Source: Thermoanaerobaculum sp. (GTDB lineage Bacteria; Acidobacteriota; Thermoanaerobaculia; Multivoradales; UBA5704). From it: DNA of 63,958 nucleotides. A program made the position numbers and the translations under genes. Below the pieces are notes generated by a model. It had not been told where the DNA came from, searched no databases, and worked only from the letters and a program-made list of their open reading frames with translations. Location of the stretch: assembly GCA_021154885.1 (NCBI GenBank), contig JAJKHS010000016.1:1-63958 (forward strand), given 5' to 3'. Below are positions 46,343 through 58,407 of the stretch, piece by piece; position 1 is the stretch's first letter, and each line of letters starts with the position of its first letter.

Positions 46343-48315
46343 CCAGCCCGCTCACCGAGCAGGACCTCTACCTCTTCAACGAGGGCACCCACTTCCGGCT
46401 GTACGAGAAGCTGGGCGCCCATCCGGGGAATGAGGACGGGGTGGCGGGGACCTGGTTCGCCGTCTGGGCCCCGGACGCCGATCAGGTCTCGGTTATCGGC
46501 GACTGGAACCTGTGGGACAAGCGGGCAAACCTGATGACGGCGCGGGGGGCCTCCGGGATCTGGGAGGCCTTCATCCCGGGCGCGGCGCAGGGGATGAGGT
46601 ACAAATACCACGTCATCTCCCGCTACAACGGCTACCGCGTGGACAAGGCGGACCCCTTCGCCTTCCATGCCGAGAAGCCGCCCCTGCGAGCCTCCATCGT
46701 CTGGGACCTCGATTACATGTGGGAGGACGCCGGCTGGATGGCGACCCGCCAGGACAAGCAGTCGCTCGCGGCTCCCATGTCCATCTACGAGCTCCACCTG
46801 GGCTCGTGGCGGCGGGTGCCCGGGGAGGGGAACCGTTCGCTCACCTATCGCGAGGCCGCGCCCCTCCTCGCCGGGCACTTGCAGCGCCTGGGTTTCACCC
46901 ACGTCGAGCTGCTCCCCATCATGGAGCACCCGTTCTACGGCTCCTGGGGCTATCAATCGCTCGGCTACTTCGCACCCAGCAGCCGCTACGGCACGCCGCA
47001 GGACCTCATGTTCCTCGTCGACTTCCTGCACCGAGAGGGGATTGGCGTGATCCTCGACTGGGTGCCGTCGCACTTCCCGGGCGACGAGCACGGCCTGGCC
47101 TTCTTCGACGGCACCCACCTCTACGAGCACGCCGATCCGCGCAAGGGCTTCCATCCCGACTGGTCGAGCTGGATCTTCAACTACGGCCGCAACGAGGTGC
47201 GCAGCTTCCTCATCAGCAGCGCCGTTTTCTGGCTGGAGCGCTACCATGCCGACGGCCTGCGGGTGGACGCCGTGGCCTCCATGCTCTACCTCGACTACTC
47301 GCGCAAGGCCGGGGAGTGGATCCCCAACGAGCACGGGGGGCGCGAGAACCTGGAGTCCATCGCCTTCCTGCGCGCCCTCAACGACGAGGTCCACGCGGCC
47401 GCTCCCACCGCCGTGACGATCGCCGAGGAGTCCACGGCCTGGCCCCTCGTCTCCCGCCCCACCTACGTCGGCGGCCTGGGTTTCGATTACAAGTGGGACA
47501 TGGGGTGGATGCACGACACCCTCGCCTACTTCGCCGAGGATCCCCTCTACCGGCGCTATCACCACAACCAGATCACCTTCCGGATGGTCTACGCCTTCAA
47601 CGAGAATTTCGTGCTGCCGCTCTCCCACGACGAAGTGGTGCACGGCAAGGGGTCGCTCGTCAACAAGATGCCGGGCGACCTCTGGCAGAAGCTGGCGAAC
47701 CTGCGGCTGCTCTATGGCTACATGTGGTCGCAGCCGGGCAAGAAGCTGCTGTTCATGGGCGGCGAGCTCGCCCAGTTTCGGGAGTGGAATCACGACGCGA
47801 GCCTCGACTGGCACCTCCTGGACGACGAGGCCCACGCCGGCATCGTCCGCTGGCTGGAGGACCTGAACCGCCTCTACCAGCAGGAGCCGGCCCTGCACGA
47901 GCTGGACTGCGACCCGCAGGGCTTCGAGTGGATCGACGGCTCGGACGCGGACAACAGTGTCATCGCCTACCTGCGCAAAGGGAAGAGCCCGGGCGAGCCC
48001 CTACTGACGGTCTTCAGCTTCACGCCGGTGCTGCGGGACAACTACGGCGTCGGCGTCCCCGGGGCCGGCTGCTGGCGGGAGATTCTCAACAGCGACGCCA
48101 TCGAATATGGCGGCACGGGGCGCGGGAATTATGGCGGTGTGGAGGCTCAGCCCACCCCCCTGCACGGTCGCACCCACTCGCTGACGCTGACCCTGCCGCC
48201 GCTGGGCGTGCTTTTTTTGCAGCGGGAAGATGAAAAAGAAAGAGACAACAGGGACTTCAGGGACAACAGGGACGAAGAAGAAGAGAAAGCCGAGGAGGAC
48301 GAGGCCGGCTCTTAG
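46339..48315 (+). CDS. glgB: 1,4-alpha-glucan branching enzyme
   Basis: 658 residues from ATG 46339 (ATGA overlap with malQ). CBM48 at about 20-120 ('[18 protein letters not shown]'), then the GH13 barrel: '[20 protein letters not shown]', nucleophile Asp in '[17 protein letters not shown]', acid Glu in '[10 protein letters not shown]', and '[20 protein letters not shown]'. It makes alpha-1,6 branches in glycogen. The last about 30 residues ('[17 protein letters not shown]...') are low-complexity and are coded by one arm of a large 9-bp-repeat hairpin, so the tail is probably repeat-derived. Confidence 0.95.
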   Translation: MTSPLTEQDLYLFNEGTHFRLYEKLGAHPGNEDGVAGTWFAVWAPDADQVSVIGDWNLWDKRANLMTARGASGIWEAFIPGAAQGMRYKYHVISRYNGYRVDKADPFAFHAEKPPLRASIVWDLDYMWEDAGWMATRQDKQSLAAPMSIYELHLGSWRRVPGEGNRSLTYREAAPLLAGHLQRLGFTHVELLPIMEHPFYGSWGYQSLGYFAPSSRYGTPQDLMFLVDFLHREGIGVILDWVPSHFPGDEHGLAFFDGTHLYEHADPRKGFHPDWSSWIFNYGRNEVRSFLISSAVFWLERYHADGLRVDAVASMLYLDYSRKAGEWIPNEHGGRENLESIAFLRALNDEVHAAAPTAVTIAEESTAWPLVSRPTYVGGLGFDYKWDMGWMHDTLAYFAEDPLYRRYHHNQITFRMVYAFNENFVLPLSHDEVVHGKGSLVNKMPGDLWQKLANLRLLYGYMWSQPGKKLLFMGGELAQFREWNHDASLDWHLLDDEAHAGIVRWLEDLNRLYQQEPALHELDCDPQGFEWIDGSDADNSVIAYLRKGKSPGEPLLTVFSFTPVLRDNYGVGVPGAGCWREILNSDAIEYGGTGRGNYGGVEAQPTPLHGRTHSLTLTLPPLGVLFLQREDEKERDNRDFRDNRDEEEEKAEEDEAGS

Positions 48316-48339
48316 TCCCTGCTGTCCCTGAAGTCCCTG
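48249..48339. repeat. Mirror-image 9-bp repeat hairpin across the glgB stop codon
   Basis: Arms 48249-48273 and 48315-48339 are inverted copies matching at 24 of 25 bases, built of CAGGGACAA/CAGGGACTT-type 9-mers. The stop codon is at 48313-48315, so one arm is coding and the other not. A related array lies at 54494-54637. Confidence 0.8.
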
Positions 48340-48366
48340 CTGTCCCTGGCCTCTTCATCCACCCCC

Positions 48367-50811
48367 ATGCCACGCTTCCTCTGTATCCACGGCCATTTCT
48401 ATCAGCCGCCCCGGGAGAACCCGTGGCTGGAGGCGGTAGAGATCCAGGACTCCGCCTACCCCTACCACGACTGGAACGAGCGCATCACCGCGGAGTGCTA
48501 CGCCCCCAACGCCGCCTCCCGCATCCTCGACGGCGAGGGGCGCATCGAGCGGATCGTCAACAACTACGCCCGGATCAGCTTCAACTTCGGCCCCACCCTG
48601 CTCGCCTGGCTGGAGGCGAAGAAGCCCGAGGTCTACCGTTCCATCCTGGAGGCGGACGCCGCGAGCCGCGAGCGCTTCTCCGGCCACGGCTCCGCCCTAG
48701 CTCAAGCCTACAACCACGTCATCCTGCCGCTCGCCAACCGCCGGGACAAGCGCACCCAGATCCGCTGGGGGCTCGCCGACTTCAGGCGCCGCTTCGGCCG
48801 TGAAGCCGAGGGGATGTGGCTCCCCGAGACGGCGGTGGACCTCGAGACTCTGGAGCTGCTGGCCGAGGCGGGACTTCGCTTCACCATCCTGGAGCCCAGC
48901 CAGGCGCGGCGCGTCCGGCGGTCCCTGAAGATGGAGACGGACGACGGCGAGTGGCAGGACGTGGCCGGCGGGCGGATCGATACCACCGTTCCCTACGAGG
49001 TGGTCTTCCCCTCGGGCCGGCGCCTCGCCGTCTTCTTCTATGACGGCGGCGTCTCCCGCGCGGTGGCCTTCGAGGGCCTGCTGAACAGCGGCGAGCGCTT
49101 CGCCGGCCGGCTGATGGCGACCGTCCCCGAGGACTCGGAAAGCGACCGGCTGGTCAACATTGCCACCGACGGCGAGACCTATGGCCACCATCACCGCTAC
49201 GGCGAGATGGCTCTCTCCTACACCCTCCACCACATCGAGGCGAACGGCCTCGCGAGGCTGACGAACTACGGCGAGTACCTGGAAACCCATCCGCCGGAGA
49301 TGGAGGTGGAGATCGTCGAGAACACCTCCTGGAGCTGCGCCCACGGAGTGGGCCGTTGGCGCGAGGACTGCGGCTGCCACACCGGTGGCAATCCCGGCTG
49401 GAATCAGGCCTGGCGCGCGCCGCTGCGGCAGGCGCTCGACTGGCTGCGCGACGAGGTGGCCCCCCGCTACGAAGAGGCGGCTGGAGAGATTTTCCCCGAT
49501 CCCTGGGCGGCGCGGGACGGGTACGTCGACGTGCTCCTGGACCGCTCCCGGGAGACCGTGGATGCCTTTCTCGATCGAGCTACCGGCGGGAATCCGCCGC
49601 AGGGGGACCGCCGCGTCCGGGCCCTGCGGCTGCTCGAGCTGCAACGCCATGCCATGCTCATGTATACGAGCTGCGGCTGGTTCTTCAACGACCTCGCGGG
49701 CATCGAGACGGTGCAGATCCTGGGCTATGCCGGCCGGGTGGTGCAGCTCGCCGGGCAGCTCTTCGACAAGCCGGTGGAGAAGGGCTTCCTGCGCCGCCTG
49801 GATCACGCGAAGTGCAACGCGCCCGAGCGCGGCACCGGCCGGGACCTCTACGAGCGGCACGTCCGGCCGGCCATCGTGGACCTCTCGCGGGTGGCCGCCC
49901 ATTACGCCGTGGCCTCCCTCTTCGAGGACTTTCCGCCGCGGGCGCCGGTCTATTGCTACTCCGTCGAGCGGAAGAACGGCCGCGTTTTCCGGGCTGGCCG
50001 CTCGCGTCTGTCCCTCGGCAAGGTCGGCGTCACCTCCGAGGTCACCGGCAAGACCGGGGAATTCGTCTTCGGCGTCCTCCACTTCGGGGATCACAACCTC
50101 AACGCCGGGGTCCGTCTCCACGACGCCGAGGACGGCTACCAGAAGCTCCTTTCTGAGGCCGGCAGCGCCTTCGACCACGGCGACCTGGCGGACGTCATCC
50201 GGCAACTGGATCGCTACTTCATCCACGTCCCCTACTCCCTGAAATCGCTCTTCCGGGACGACCAGCGCCGGATCCTCGACCTGATCCTCGCCTCCACTCG
50301 TGGCGAAGTGGAGCATGAATTCCGGGAAGTCTTCGAGCAGCACGCGCCGCTGATGCGCTTCCTGCGTAGCCTGGGCAACCCGCTGCCCAAGGCCTTCGCC
50401 GCCGCCGCCGAGCTGGTGCTGAACCTGGACCTCGAGCGCTCTCTGGAAGACCCCGCGGCCGACCCTGACGAAGTGCAGAGCCTGCTGGCCCAGCGGGAGT
50501 CCCTGCAGGTGGATCTGGACGTCCAGGGCCTCTCCTACGCCCTGGCGCGGGCCCTGGAGACCCTGGTCCACCGCCTGACCGAGCACCCGGAGAGCCCCGA
50601 GCTGCTGCGCAAGATGGGCTCCACCGTGGCCCTCGCCTGCCAGCCCCCCTTCCACGTCGACCTCTGGCGCGCCCAGAACGGCTGCTATGAGCTGCGACGG
50701 ACGGTCTATCCCCTCCAGAGGGAGAAGGCCGAAGCCAGGGACGCCGCGGCGGCGGAGTGGGTGCGGGTCTTCCAGGAGCTGAGCGGGCGGTTGGGAGTGC
50801 GGGTGGAGTGA
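48367..50811 (+). CDS. GH57 family glycoside hydrolase with DUF3536
   Basis: 814 residues. The N-terminal 'FLCIHGHFYQPPRENPWLEA' is the GH57 opening; 'EGMWLPETAVDLETLELLAE' holds the likely catalytic Glu and 'NIATDGETYGHHH' the acid and metal-like residues. The C-terminal half (about 430-814) matches DUF3536-type helical regions. Relatives act on alpha-glucans (amylase or branching-like). Its place after glgB supports a role in glycogen turnover. No signal peptide, so cytosolic. Confidence 0.88.
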   Translation: MPRFLCIHGHFYQPPRENPWLEAVEIQDSAYPYHDWNERITAECYAPNAASRILDGEGRIERIVNNYARISFNFGPTLLAWLEAKKPEVYRSILEADAASRERFSGHGSALAQAYNHVILPLANRRDKRTQIRWGLADFRRRFGREAEGMWLPETAVDLETLELLAEAGLRFTILEPSQARRVRRSLKMETDDGEWQDVAGGRIDTTVPYEVVFPSGRRLAVFFYDGGVSRAVAFEGLLNSGERFAGRLMATVPEDSESDRLVNIATDGETYGHHHRYGEMALSYTLHHIEANGLARLTNYGEYLETHPPEMEVEIVENTSWSCAHGVGRWREDCGCHTGGNPGWNQAWRAPLRQALDWLRDEVAPRYEEAAGEIFPDPWAARDGYVDVLLDRSRETVDAFLDRATGGNPPQGDRRVRALRLLELQRHAMLMYTSCGWFFNDLAGIETVQILGYAGRVVQLAGQLFDKPVEKGFLRRLDHAKCNAPERGTGRDLYERHVRPAIVDLSRVAAHYAVASLFEDFPPRAPVYCYSVERKNGRVFRAGRSRLSLGKVGVTSEVTGKTGEFVFGVLHFGDHNLNAGVRLHDAEDGYQKLLSEAGSAFDHGDLADVIRQLDRYFIHVPYSLKSLFRDDQRRILDLILASTRGEVEHEFREVFEQHAPLMRFLRSLGNPLPKAFAAAAELVLNLDLERSLEDPAADPDEVQSLLAQRESLQVDLDVQGLSYALARALETLVHRLTEHPESPELLRKMGSTVALACQPPFHVDLWRAQNGCYELRRTVYPLQREKAEARDAAAAEWVRVFQELSGRLGVRVE

Positions 50812-50859
50812 AATTCGATCTCAGAGCGCCCCCACCCGAGGGCCCTCACCCCTGCCCCT

Positions 50860-50963
50860 CTCCCGCCCCCTCCCACCCCCCTCACCGGGAGAGGGGAACC
50901 CGGCTGAAGGTTTCTTGCCTTTCTCCCTCTTCTCCCGGTGAGGGGGGTGGGAGGGGGCGGGAG
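50860..50963. repeat. Perfect 33-bp inverted repeat upstream of treY
   Basis: Arms 50860-50892 and 50931-50963 are perfect inverted copies (C-rich arm, G-rich arm) separated by 38 bp. It lies between the GH57 stop and the treY start and resembles dispersed GC-rich intergenic palindromes of high-GC genomes. It may end the GH57 message. Confidence 0.85.
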
Positions 50964-51042
50964 AAGAGGGCCGGGGTGATGAGGGCCTTGGGAGGGGGGC
51001 CGGCATAGGTGGCGCGGCGTAATCCTTGCACTCCCCCCGCCC

Positions 51043-53725
<2,683 letters not shown>

Positions 53726-53754
<29 letters not shown>

Positions 53755-53938
53755 GCCGCGCCACCTCTTCGTCGAGGACGCGGTCGACCAGGTCGTCGAT
53801 CTCCCGCCGGCTCAAGGGAGGGCCGGTCGGCGGGTGCTCTCCGGCGCCGAGGTCGTCCAGGTCGGAGTCCAGCCGGTCCAGGAACGCGGCGGAGTCCTCC
53901 GGGGGGATCTCGAGCTCCTCGATCTCGTCGTCTCTCAT
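53726..53938 (-). CDS. Small acidic hypothetical protein
   Basis: 70 residues from ATG 53938 ('MRDDEIEELEIPPEDSAAFL...'), acidic, with a helical C-terminus 'SRREIDDLVDRVLDEEVARL'. No recognised family, weak ribosome-binding site. It overlaps the end of treY tail-to-tail by 29 bp, which may be a result of the repeat insertion into treY. Confidence 0.5.
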
Positions 53939-54071
53939 CCTGGCTGCGATTCTACGGCATTGGGACATCCGCTCCAATGCCCGGCCCCGGATTCCTGGAT
54001 TCAGCAAGAAAATTCAAGACAAGCTATCGCCAGGGTCTCTATGCTGAGCCTACCTCGGAAAGGAGGAAACG

Positions 54072-54437
54072 ATGCGAAGACTTTTGATCCTGGCTGGTCT
54101 CGTGGCGGTCGTGGCGCTGGCGGCTTCCACGGGAATGACGCCCCCCGCGCAGGCCACGACGATGTGCACCACGACCTGTTCCGGCTCGACCCTGAGCTGC
54201 ACCCCGATGAGCTCCTGCACCAGCGTGCCTGGAACGTCCATCACCTGCGACGGCGCCACGACGCAATGCAGCGCCTCCAACTCCTGGTGCGCCTGCTCGA
54301 ATCAGTGCGACGCCAACTTCGAAACTTGCAACTTCAACTGCGATCCCAGCGTCCCCGTCACCTGCCGGATCTGCGGCAGGACCTACAACACCTGCATCAC
54401 GCACTGCGGTGCTCAGCCTCCCCACTCTTCCTGCTGA
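54072..54437 (+). CDS. Secreted cysteine-rich protein
   Basis: 121 residues with a signal peptide ('LLILAGLVAVVALAAS...PPAQA') and AAAGGAGG upstream of ATG 54072. The mature part (about 92 aa) has 16 Cys in closely spaced pairs ('MCTTTC', 'WCACSNQC', 'CRICGRTYNTC', 'THC'), no charged catalytic motif and many Thr/Ser. The even number suggests a disulfide-knotted exported protein. Not recognised. It resembles in style the smaller secreted Cys peptides at 60289 and 61975. Confidence 0.8.
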   Translation: MRRLLILAGLVAVVALAASTGMTPPAQATTMCTTTCSGSTLSCTPMSSCTSVPGTSITCDGATTQCSASNSWCACSNQCDANFETCNFNCDPSVPVTCRICGRTYNTCITHCGAQPPHSSC

Positions 54438-54493
54438 TTCCGTAACGGGGGCCGCCGCGCGGCAGGGGGCCCCGGTTCCGCCTGAAGCCAAAG

Positions 54494-54637
54494 CAGGGAC
54501 AGCAAGGACGACAAGGACAACAGGGACGACAAGGACGAGGAACGCTCTCGTCTCGGCGATTTTCTTCGTGTCCCTGATGTCCCTGGTGTCCCTGCTGTCC
54601 CTGCTGTCCTTGTTGTCCTTGTTGTCCTTGCTGTCCC
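54494..54637. repeat. Second mirror-image 9-bp repeat array
   Basis: Left array 54494-54537: about five 9-mers of the form CARGGACRA. Right array 54569-54637: about seven to eight 9-mers of the inverted form TGTCCYTGN, separated by about 31 bp. They can fold into a long imperfect hairpin between the convergent Cys-rich gene and the ABC1 kinase gene. Same family as 48249-48339. Confidence 0.8.
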
Positions 54638-54687
54638 AGAGCTTGGGCCACCCACACTGCTTCGAGCTTCCTGCGGCGCCGGCGCTC

Positions 54688-56388
54688 CTAGCGCTTCGAC
54701 AGGATCCCCCATAGGAAGGTCACAGCCGCGGCGGCCATCATGATCCGGCCGGTGGGCTCGCTCGCGCGGTGGAGCGTGGCGCCGGCGATCAGCAGGCCGG
54801 CGGTGAGCATCATCCAGGCCATCTGGCGGATGGAGCGCTCCAGGCGGTGGACGGCCCGGCGAGCCTCCGGCGCCAGGGCGGTTTCGATGGTGAGCGTCCC
54901 GCGCTCGGCCTGGGTGAGGAAGGTCTCCAGCCGGCGCGGCAGGGCGAGGGCGACCTGGAGCTGGAGCAGCCCCTCGCGGAGCAGGCCCCGCCAGTCGCGC
55001 CGCAGCTCCTCGGCGGCGAGCCGTTCGCCGAAGGGGATGGTCTCGGCCCACAGGTCGAGCTCCGGGTCGAGGGAGGTGGAGATGCCCGCCAGCAGGCCCA
55101 CGGCCCGTCCCGCGAAGAGGAGGTCCACCGGCACCTGGAAGGGGAGGGCATAGATCAGGTCCCGGTACTGGCTCACGAAGTAGCGGGCCTCCGAGAGGGC
55201 CACACGGTTGAGGCTGCCGATGCTCACCCCCCAGAAACGGGTGAACAGCTCCTCGTGCACCTCCGTGAGCCGCCGCAGGTCCGCGCCTGGGAGCAGCACG
55301 CCGGCCGCGACATAGGACTGGACGATGCGGGCCGCGTCCCGCGTCGCCAGGGCGATGACGTACTCCCGCAGCGCCGCCCGCAGTCGCTCCGGGATGACGG
55401 CCACCATCCCGAAGTCCACGAACACGATCTGGAACGGCCGGGCGCCGCCGCCCGGTGGAGCCGGCACGGGATCGCCGGGGGCGAAGGGGGTCTCGCCCGC
55501 CAGCGGCAGCGGACGGACGAAGAGGTTCCCCGGATGGGGATCGACGTGCACGAAGTGATGGACGAAGATCTGCTGCATGTAGATGCGGTAGAGATCCCGC
55601 GCCACCTCCGTGCGGCGGATGCCGGCCGCTTCGAGGGCCGCGACGTCGCCGATCTTGAGATAGCCGACGTTCTCCAGCGTCAGGGTGCGGCGGGCGCTCT
55701 GCTGCCAGAAGACCTTGGGGATGCAGACGCGGCGGTCCTTGGCGAAGTCCTGGGCGAAACGCTCGGCGTTGCGCCCCTCGGCGGCGAGGTCCAGCTCGCT
55801 GCGGGTGGTCTCCGTGATCTCCTCGCCCACGCGGTCGAGGTCCACGCGCAGCCGCACCCGTCCCCAGAACTTGAGCAGCCGCAGGGCGAGCCGGGCGGCC
55901 GCGAGGTCGGTCTCCACCAGCACGTCGATGCCGGGGCGCAGGACCTTCACCACCACGGGCTCGCCGCCGGGGAGGCGAGCGGCGTGGACCTGGGCCAGCG
56001 AGGCGGCGCCCACCGCGGCCGGAGAGATCCACGAGAAGACCTCCCCCACCGGCCGGCCGAAGTCCTCCTCGATCTGGGCGACGATGGCCGCGAACGCCTC
56101 CGGCGGCACCTCGTCCTGCAACCCGGCCAGCTCGCGGGTGACAGCCGTGGGGAGCATGTCCACCCGGGTGGAGAGGAACTGGCCGATCTTGATGAGCACG
56201 CCACCCATCTCCGCAGCCAGGGTGCGGTAGCGCCGGGCGATCTCCCGATACCGTTCGAGAGCCGGCCGCCGGAACCGCCGCAGGACCGGGGCATTGAGGA
56301 CCACGTCCCACCAGACGACGTGGATGAAAACGCGGGTCACGAAGCGGCGCACCTTGCGGTAGCGTCGGAAGTCGATGCCCGCGGCCAT
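54688..56388 (-). CDS. ABC1/UbiB family atypical protein kinase-like ATPase
   Basis: 566 residues from ATG 56388. The UbiB-type KxGQ motif is in 'GGVLIKIGQFLSTRVDMLP', the nucleotide-binding region in 'VGAASLAQVHAARLPGGEPVVVKVLRPG', ExD-like 'ELDLAAEGRNAERF', and kinase motifs 'VHVDPHPGNLF' and 'VFVDFGMVAVIP'. Two membrane segments close the C-terminus ('WMMLTAGLLIAGATL', 'MMAAAAVTFLWGIL'). UbiB proteins assist quinone-lipid biosynthesis at the inner membrane. The nearby menC-like gene makes a quinone link tempting but unproven. Confidence 0.92.
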   Translation of the reverse strand: MAAGIDFRRYRKVRRFVTRVFIHVVWWDVVLNAPVLRRFRRPALERYREIARRYRTLAAEMGGVLIKIGQFLSTRVDMLPTAVTRELAGLQDEVPPEAFAAIVAQIEEDFGRPVGEVFSWISPAAVGAASLAQVHAARLPGGEPVVVKVLRPGIDVLVETDLAAARLALRLLKFWGRVRLRVDLDRVGEEITETTRSELDLAAEGRNAERFAQDFAKDRRVCIPKVFWQQSARRTLTLENVGYLKIGDVAALEAAGIRRTEVARDLYRIYMQQIFVHHFVHVDPHPGNLFVRPLPLAGETPFAPGDPVPAPPGGGARPFQIVFVDFGMVAVIPERLRAALREYVIALATRDAARIVQSYVAAGVLLPGADLRRLTEVHEELFTRFWGVSIGSLNRVALSEARYFVSQYRDLIYALPFQVPVDLLFAGRAVGLLAGISTSLDPELDLWAETIPFGERLAAEELRRDWRGLLREGLLQLQVALALPRRLETFLTQAERGTLTIETALAPEARRAVHRLERSIRQMAWMMLTAGLLIAGATLHRASEPTGRIMMAAAAVTFLWGILSKR

Positions 56389-56433
56389 GATGGGTACGAT
56401 ACAACGCGCTTGTGGCAAGATCCCCCTGCCGCG

Positions 56434-57270
56434 ATGATCGCCATGACCGAATTCCCCGACCGCACCGATCCCGACGGGCTGACCTTCCGTCCGCTGTCCT
56501 CGGTGGCCGACTATCACGCCTGCATCGAGCTCCAGCGGGCCACCTGGGGACGCGACTTCTCGGACGTCGTCCCCCTGTCGATCCTGAAGATCGTCCAGAA
56601 GACCGGGGGGATCGTGGCCGGCGCGTTCACGCCCGACGGCCGGCTGCTCGGCTTCGTCCTCGGGCTCGCCGGTCTGCGCCGTGATGGGCAGCCGTTCCAC
56701 TGGTCGCACATGCTGGCCGTCGACCCCGCCGGCCGCGACCTCGGGCTCGGCACCCGCCTCAAGCTCTACCAGCGCGAGTGCCTTATTCCCCTGGGGATCG
56801 AAGAGGTCCAGTGGACCTACGACCCCCTGGAGTCGCGCAACGCCCATCTCAACTTCAACCACCTCGGCGCCGGCGTCGCCGAGTACGTGGAGGACATGTA
56901 CGAAGGGGAGCTGTTCAGCGACTTGGCCAGGGGGATCGGCACCGACCGCTTCGTCGTCTCCTGGCGCATCGCAAGCGAGCGGGTGGCCCGCGCCCTGCGA
57001 GACCACCGGGCCGGTTGCGAGGAGCCCTTCCGGCAGGCGCCCGTGGCCAACCCGGGAGGCGAGCTGCGCGAATTGCCGACGGCGCCCCGGGTGCGGGTCG
57101 AGATCCCCGAGGACGTCCAGGCGGTGAAGACCGAGCGGCCGGAGGCGGCCGTGGCCTGGCGCGAGTCCACCCGGCGGGCCTTCGAGGGGTATCTCGCCCG
57201 CGGCTATCGCGTCGAGGCCTTCTATCGCGATCCTGTGGAAAGGCGCTGCTACTACGGACTGGAGGCTTGA
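56434..57270 (+). CDS. GNAT-superfamily acetyltransferase-like protein (COG3375 type)
   Basis: 278 residues from ATG 56434 (ATG 56443 is an alternative). 'SHMLAVDPAGRDLGLGTRLK' is the acetyl-CoA-binding GNAT motif A; 'WTYDPLESRNAHLNFNHLG' follows as in COG3375 proteins. These are repeatedly found beside N-acylamino acid racemase / OSBS genes, as here (next gene starts 9 bp later), so it may acylate amino acids for the racemase. That role is inference from family context. Confidence 0.85.
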   Translation: MIAMTEFPDRTDPDGLTFRPLSSVADYHACIELQRATWGRDFSDVVPLSILKIVQKTGGIVAGAFTPDGRLLGFVLGLAGLRRDGQPFHWSHMLAVDPAGRDLGLGTRLKLYQRECLIPLGIEEVQWTYDPLESRNAHLNFNHLGAGVAEYVEDMYEGELFSDLARGIGTDRFVVSWRIASERVARALRDHRAGCEEPFRQAPVANPGGELRELPTAPRVRVEIPEDVQAVKTERPEAAVAWRESTRRAFEGYLARGYRVEAFYRDPVERRCYYGLEA

Positions 57271-57279
57271 GGAGATTCC

Positions 57280-58407
57280 ATGCTGCGCATCGAAGCCATC
57301 ACCCTGCGCGAGATCGCCCTCGCCCTCAAGGAGCCGTTCCAGATCTCGTCCGGCACCCAGAGCCGCCGCCGCATCTTCCTCCTGGAGCTGACGAGCGCCG
57401 ACGGCCTGGTGGCGTGGAGCGAGTGCGTGGCCGCGGAGCTTCCCAACTACAGCTCGGAGACCATCGACACCTGCTGGCACGCCATCCGCGAGTGGGTGGC
57501 GCCGCGGGTGCTGGGCCGCTCCTTCGCCGGACCGGAGGAGGTCCATCCCGTCCTGGAGCAGAACTTCCGCGGCCACCATATGGCCAAGGCGGCGGTGGAG
57601 ATGGGGGCCTGGGAATTGGCGGCGCGCACAGAGGGGGTGGCGCTCTCCAGCAAGCTCGGCGGCACCCGGTATCAGATCCGCGTCGGCATCTCCCTGGGCA
57701 TCCAGGCGAGCCCCGCGGCGCTGGTGGAGAAGGCGCGCGCCGCCCTGGAACGGGGCTATCGCAAGGTGAAGATCAAGATCAAGCCGGGAGCGGACGTGGA
57801 GTACGTGCGCGCCGTGCGCGAGGCGCTGGGACCCGAGGCTCCCCTGATGGCCGACGCCAACAACGCCTACGGCCTGGAGGACGCCGCGAGCCTCCAGGCC
57901 CTGGACGCGCTCGGCCTGATGATGATCGAGCAGCCCCTGGCCTGGGACGACGTGCTGCGCCACGCCCATCTGCAGAACCTGCTCAAGACCCCGATCTGCC
58001 TCGACGAGTCCATCACCAGCGTCGACCGGGCGGAGGACATGATCCATCTCGGCGCCGGCCGCATCGTCAATATCAAGCCCGGCCGGGTCGGTGGCTTCTT
58101 GCAGTCGAAGGCCATCCACGACGTCTGCGCCGCCCACGGCGTCCCCGTCTGGTGCGGCGGCATGCTGGAGAGCGGCGTCGGCCGTGGCCACAACGTGGCC
58201 TTGGCGTCGCTGCCGAACTTCACCCTGCCGGGCGACGTCTCGCCCAGCGAGCGCTACTGGGAGCGCGACATCGTCACCCCGGAATGGACCATGGACGCGG
58301 CGGGCTGGATCGTCGTGCCGGTCGACCGTCCCGGCATCGGCGTCGAGGTCGATCGCGACCGCGTCGAGGACCTTACCGTGCGGCGCGAAGAGCTGCGGGC
58401 GCCATGA
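57280..58407 (+). CDS. menC: o-Succinylbenzoate synthase / N-succinylamino acid racemase family enzyme
   Basis: 375 residues, enolase superfamily. 'LKEPFQISSGTQSRRRIFLLEL' is the capping-domain opening; catalytic K-x-K lies in 'RKVKIKIKPGAD'; metal ligands in 'LMADANNAYG', 'MIEQPLAWDD', 'CLDESITS'; second base Lys in 'IVNIKPGRVGG'. OSBS makes o-succinylbenzoate for menaquinone; NSAR racemises N-succinyl amino acids, and many members do both. No other men genes are visible, and the COG3375 neighbour favours the NSAR role. Confidence 0.88.
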   Translation: MLRIEAITLREIALALKEPFQISSGTQSRRRIFLLELTSADGLVAWSECVAAELPNYSSETIDTCWHAIREWVAPRVLGRSFAGPEEVHPVLEQNFRGHHMAKAAVEMGAWELAARTEGVALSSKLGGTRYQIRVGISLGIQASPAALVEKARAALERGYRKVKIKIKPGADVEYVRAVREALGPEAPLMADANNAYGLEDAASLQALDALGLMMIEQPLAWDDVLRHAHLQNLLKTPICLDESITSVDRAEDMIHLGAGRIVNIKPGRVGGFLQSKAIHDVCAAHGVPVWCGGMLESGVGRGHNVALASLPNFTLPGDVSPSERYWERDIVTPEWTMDAAGWIVVPVDRPGIGVEVDRDRVEDLTVRREELRAP

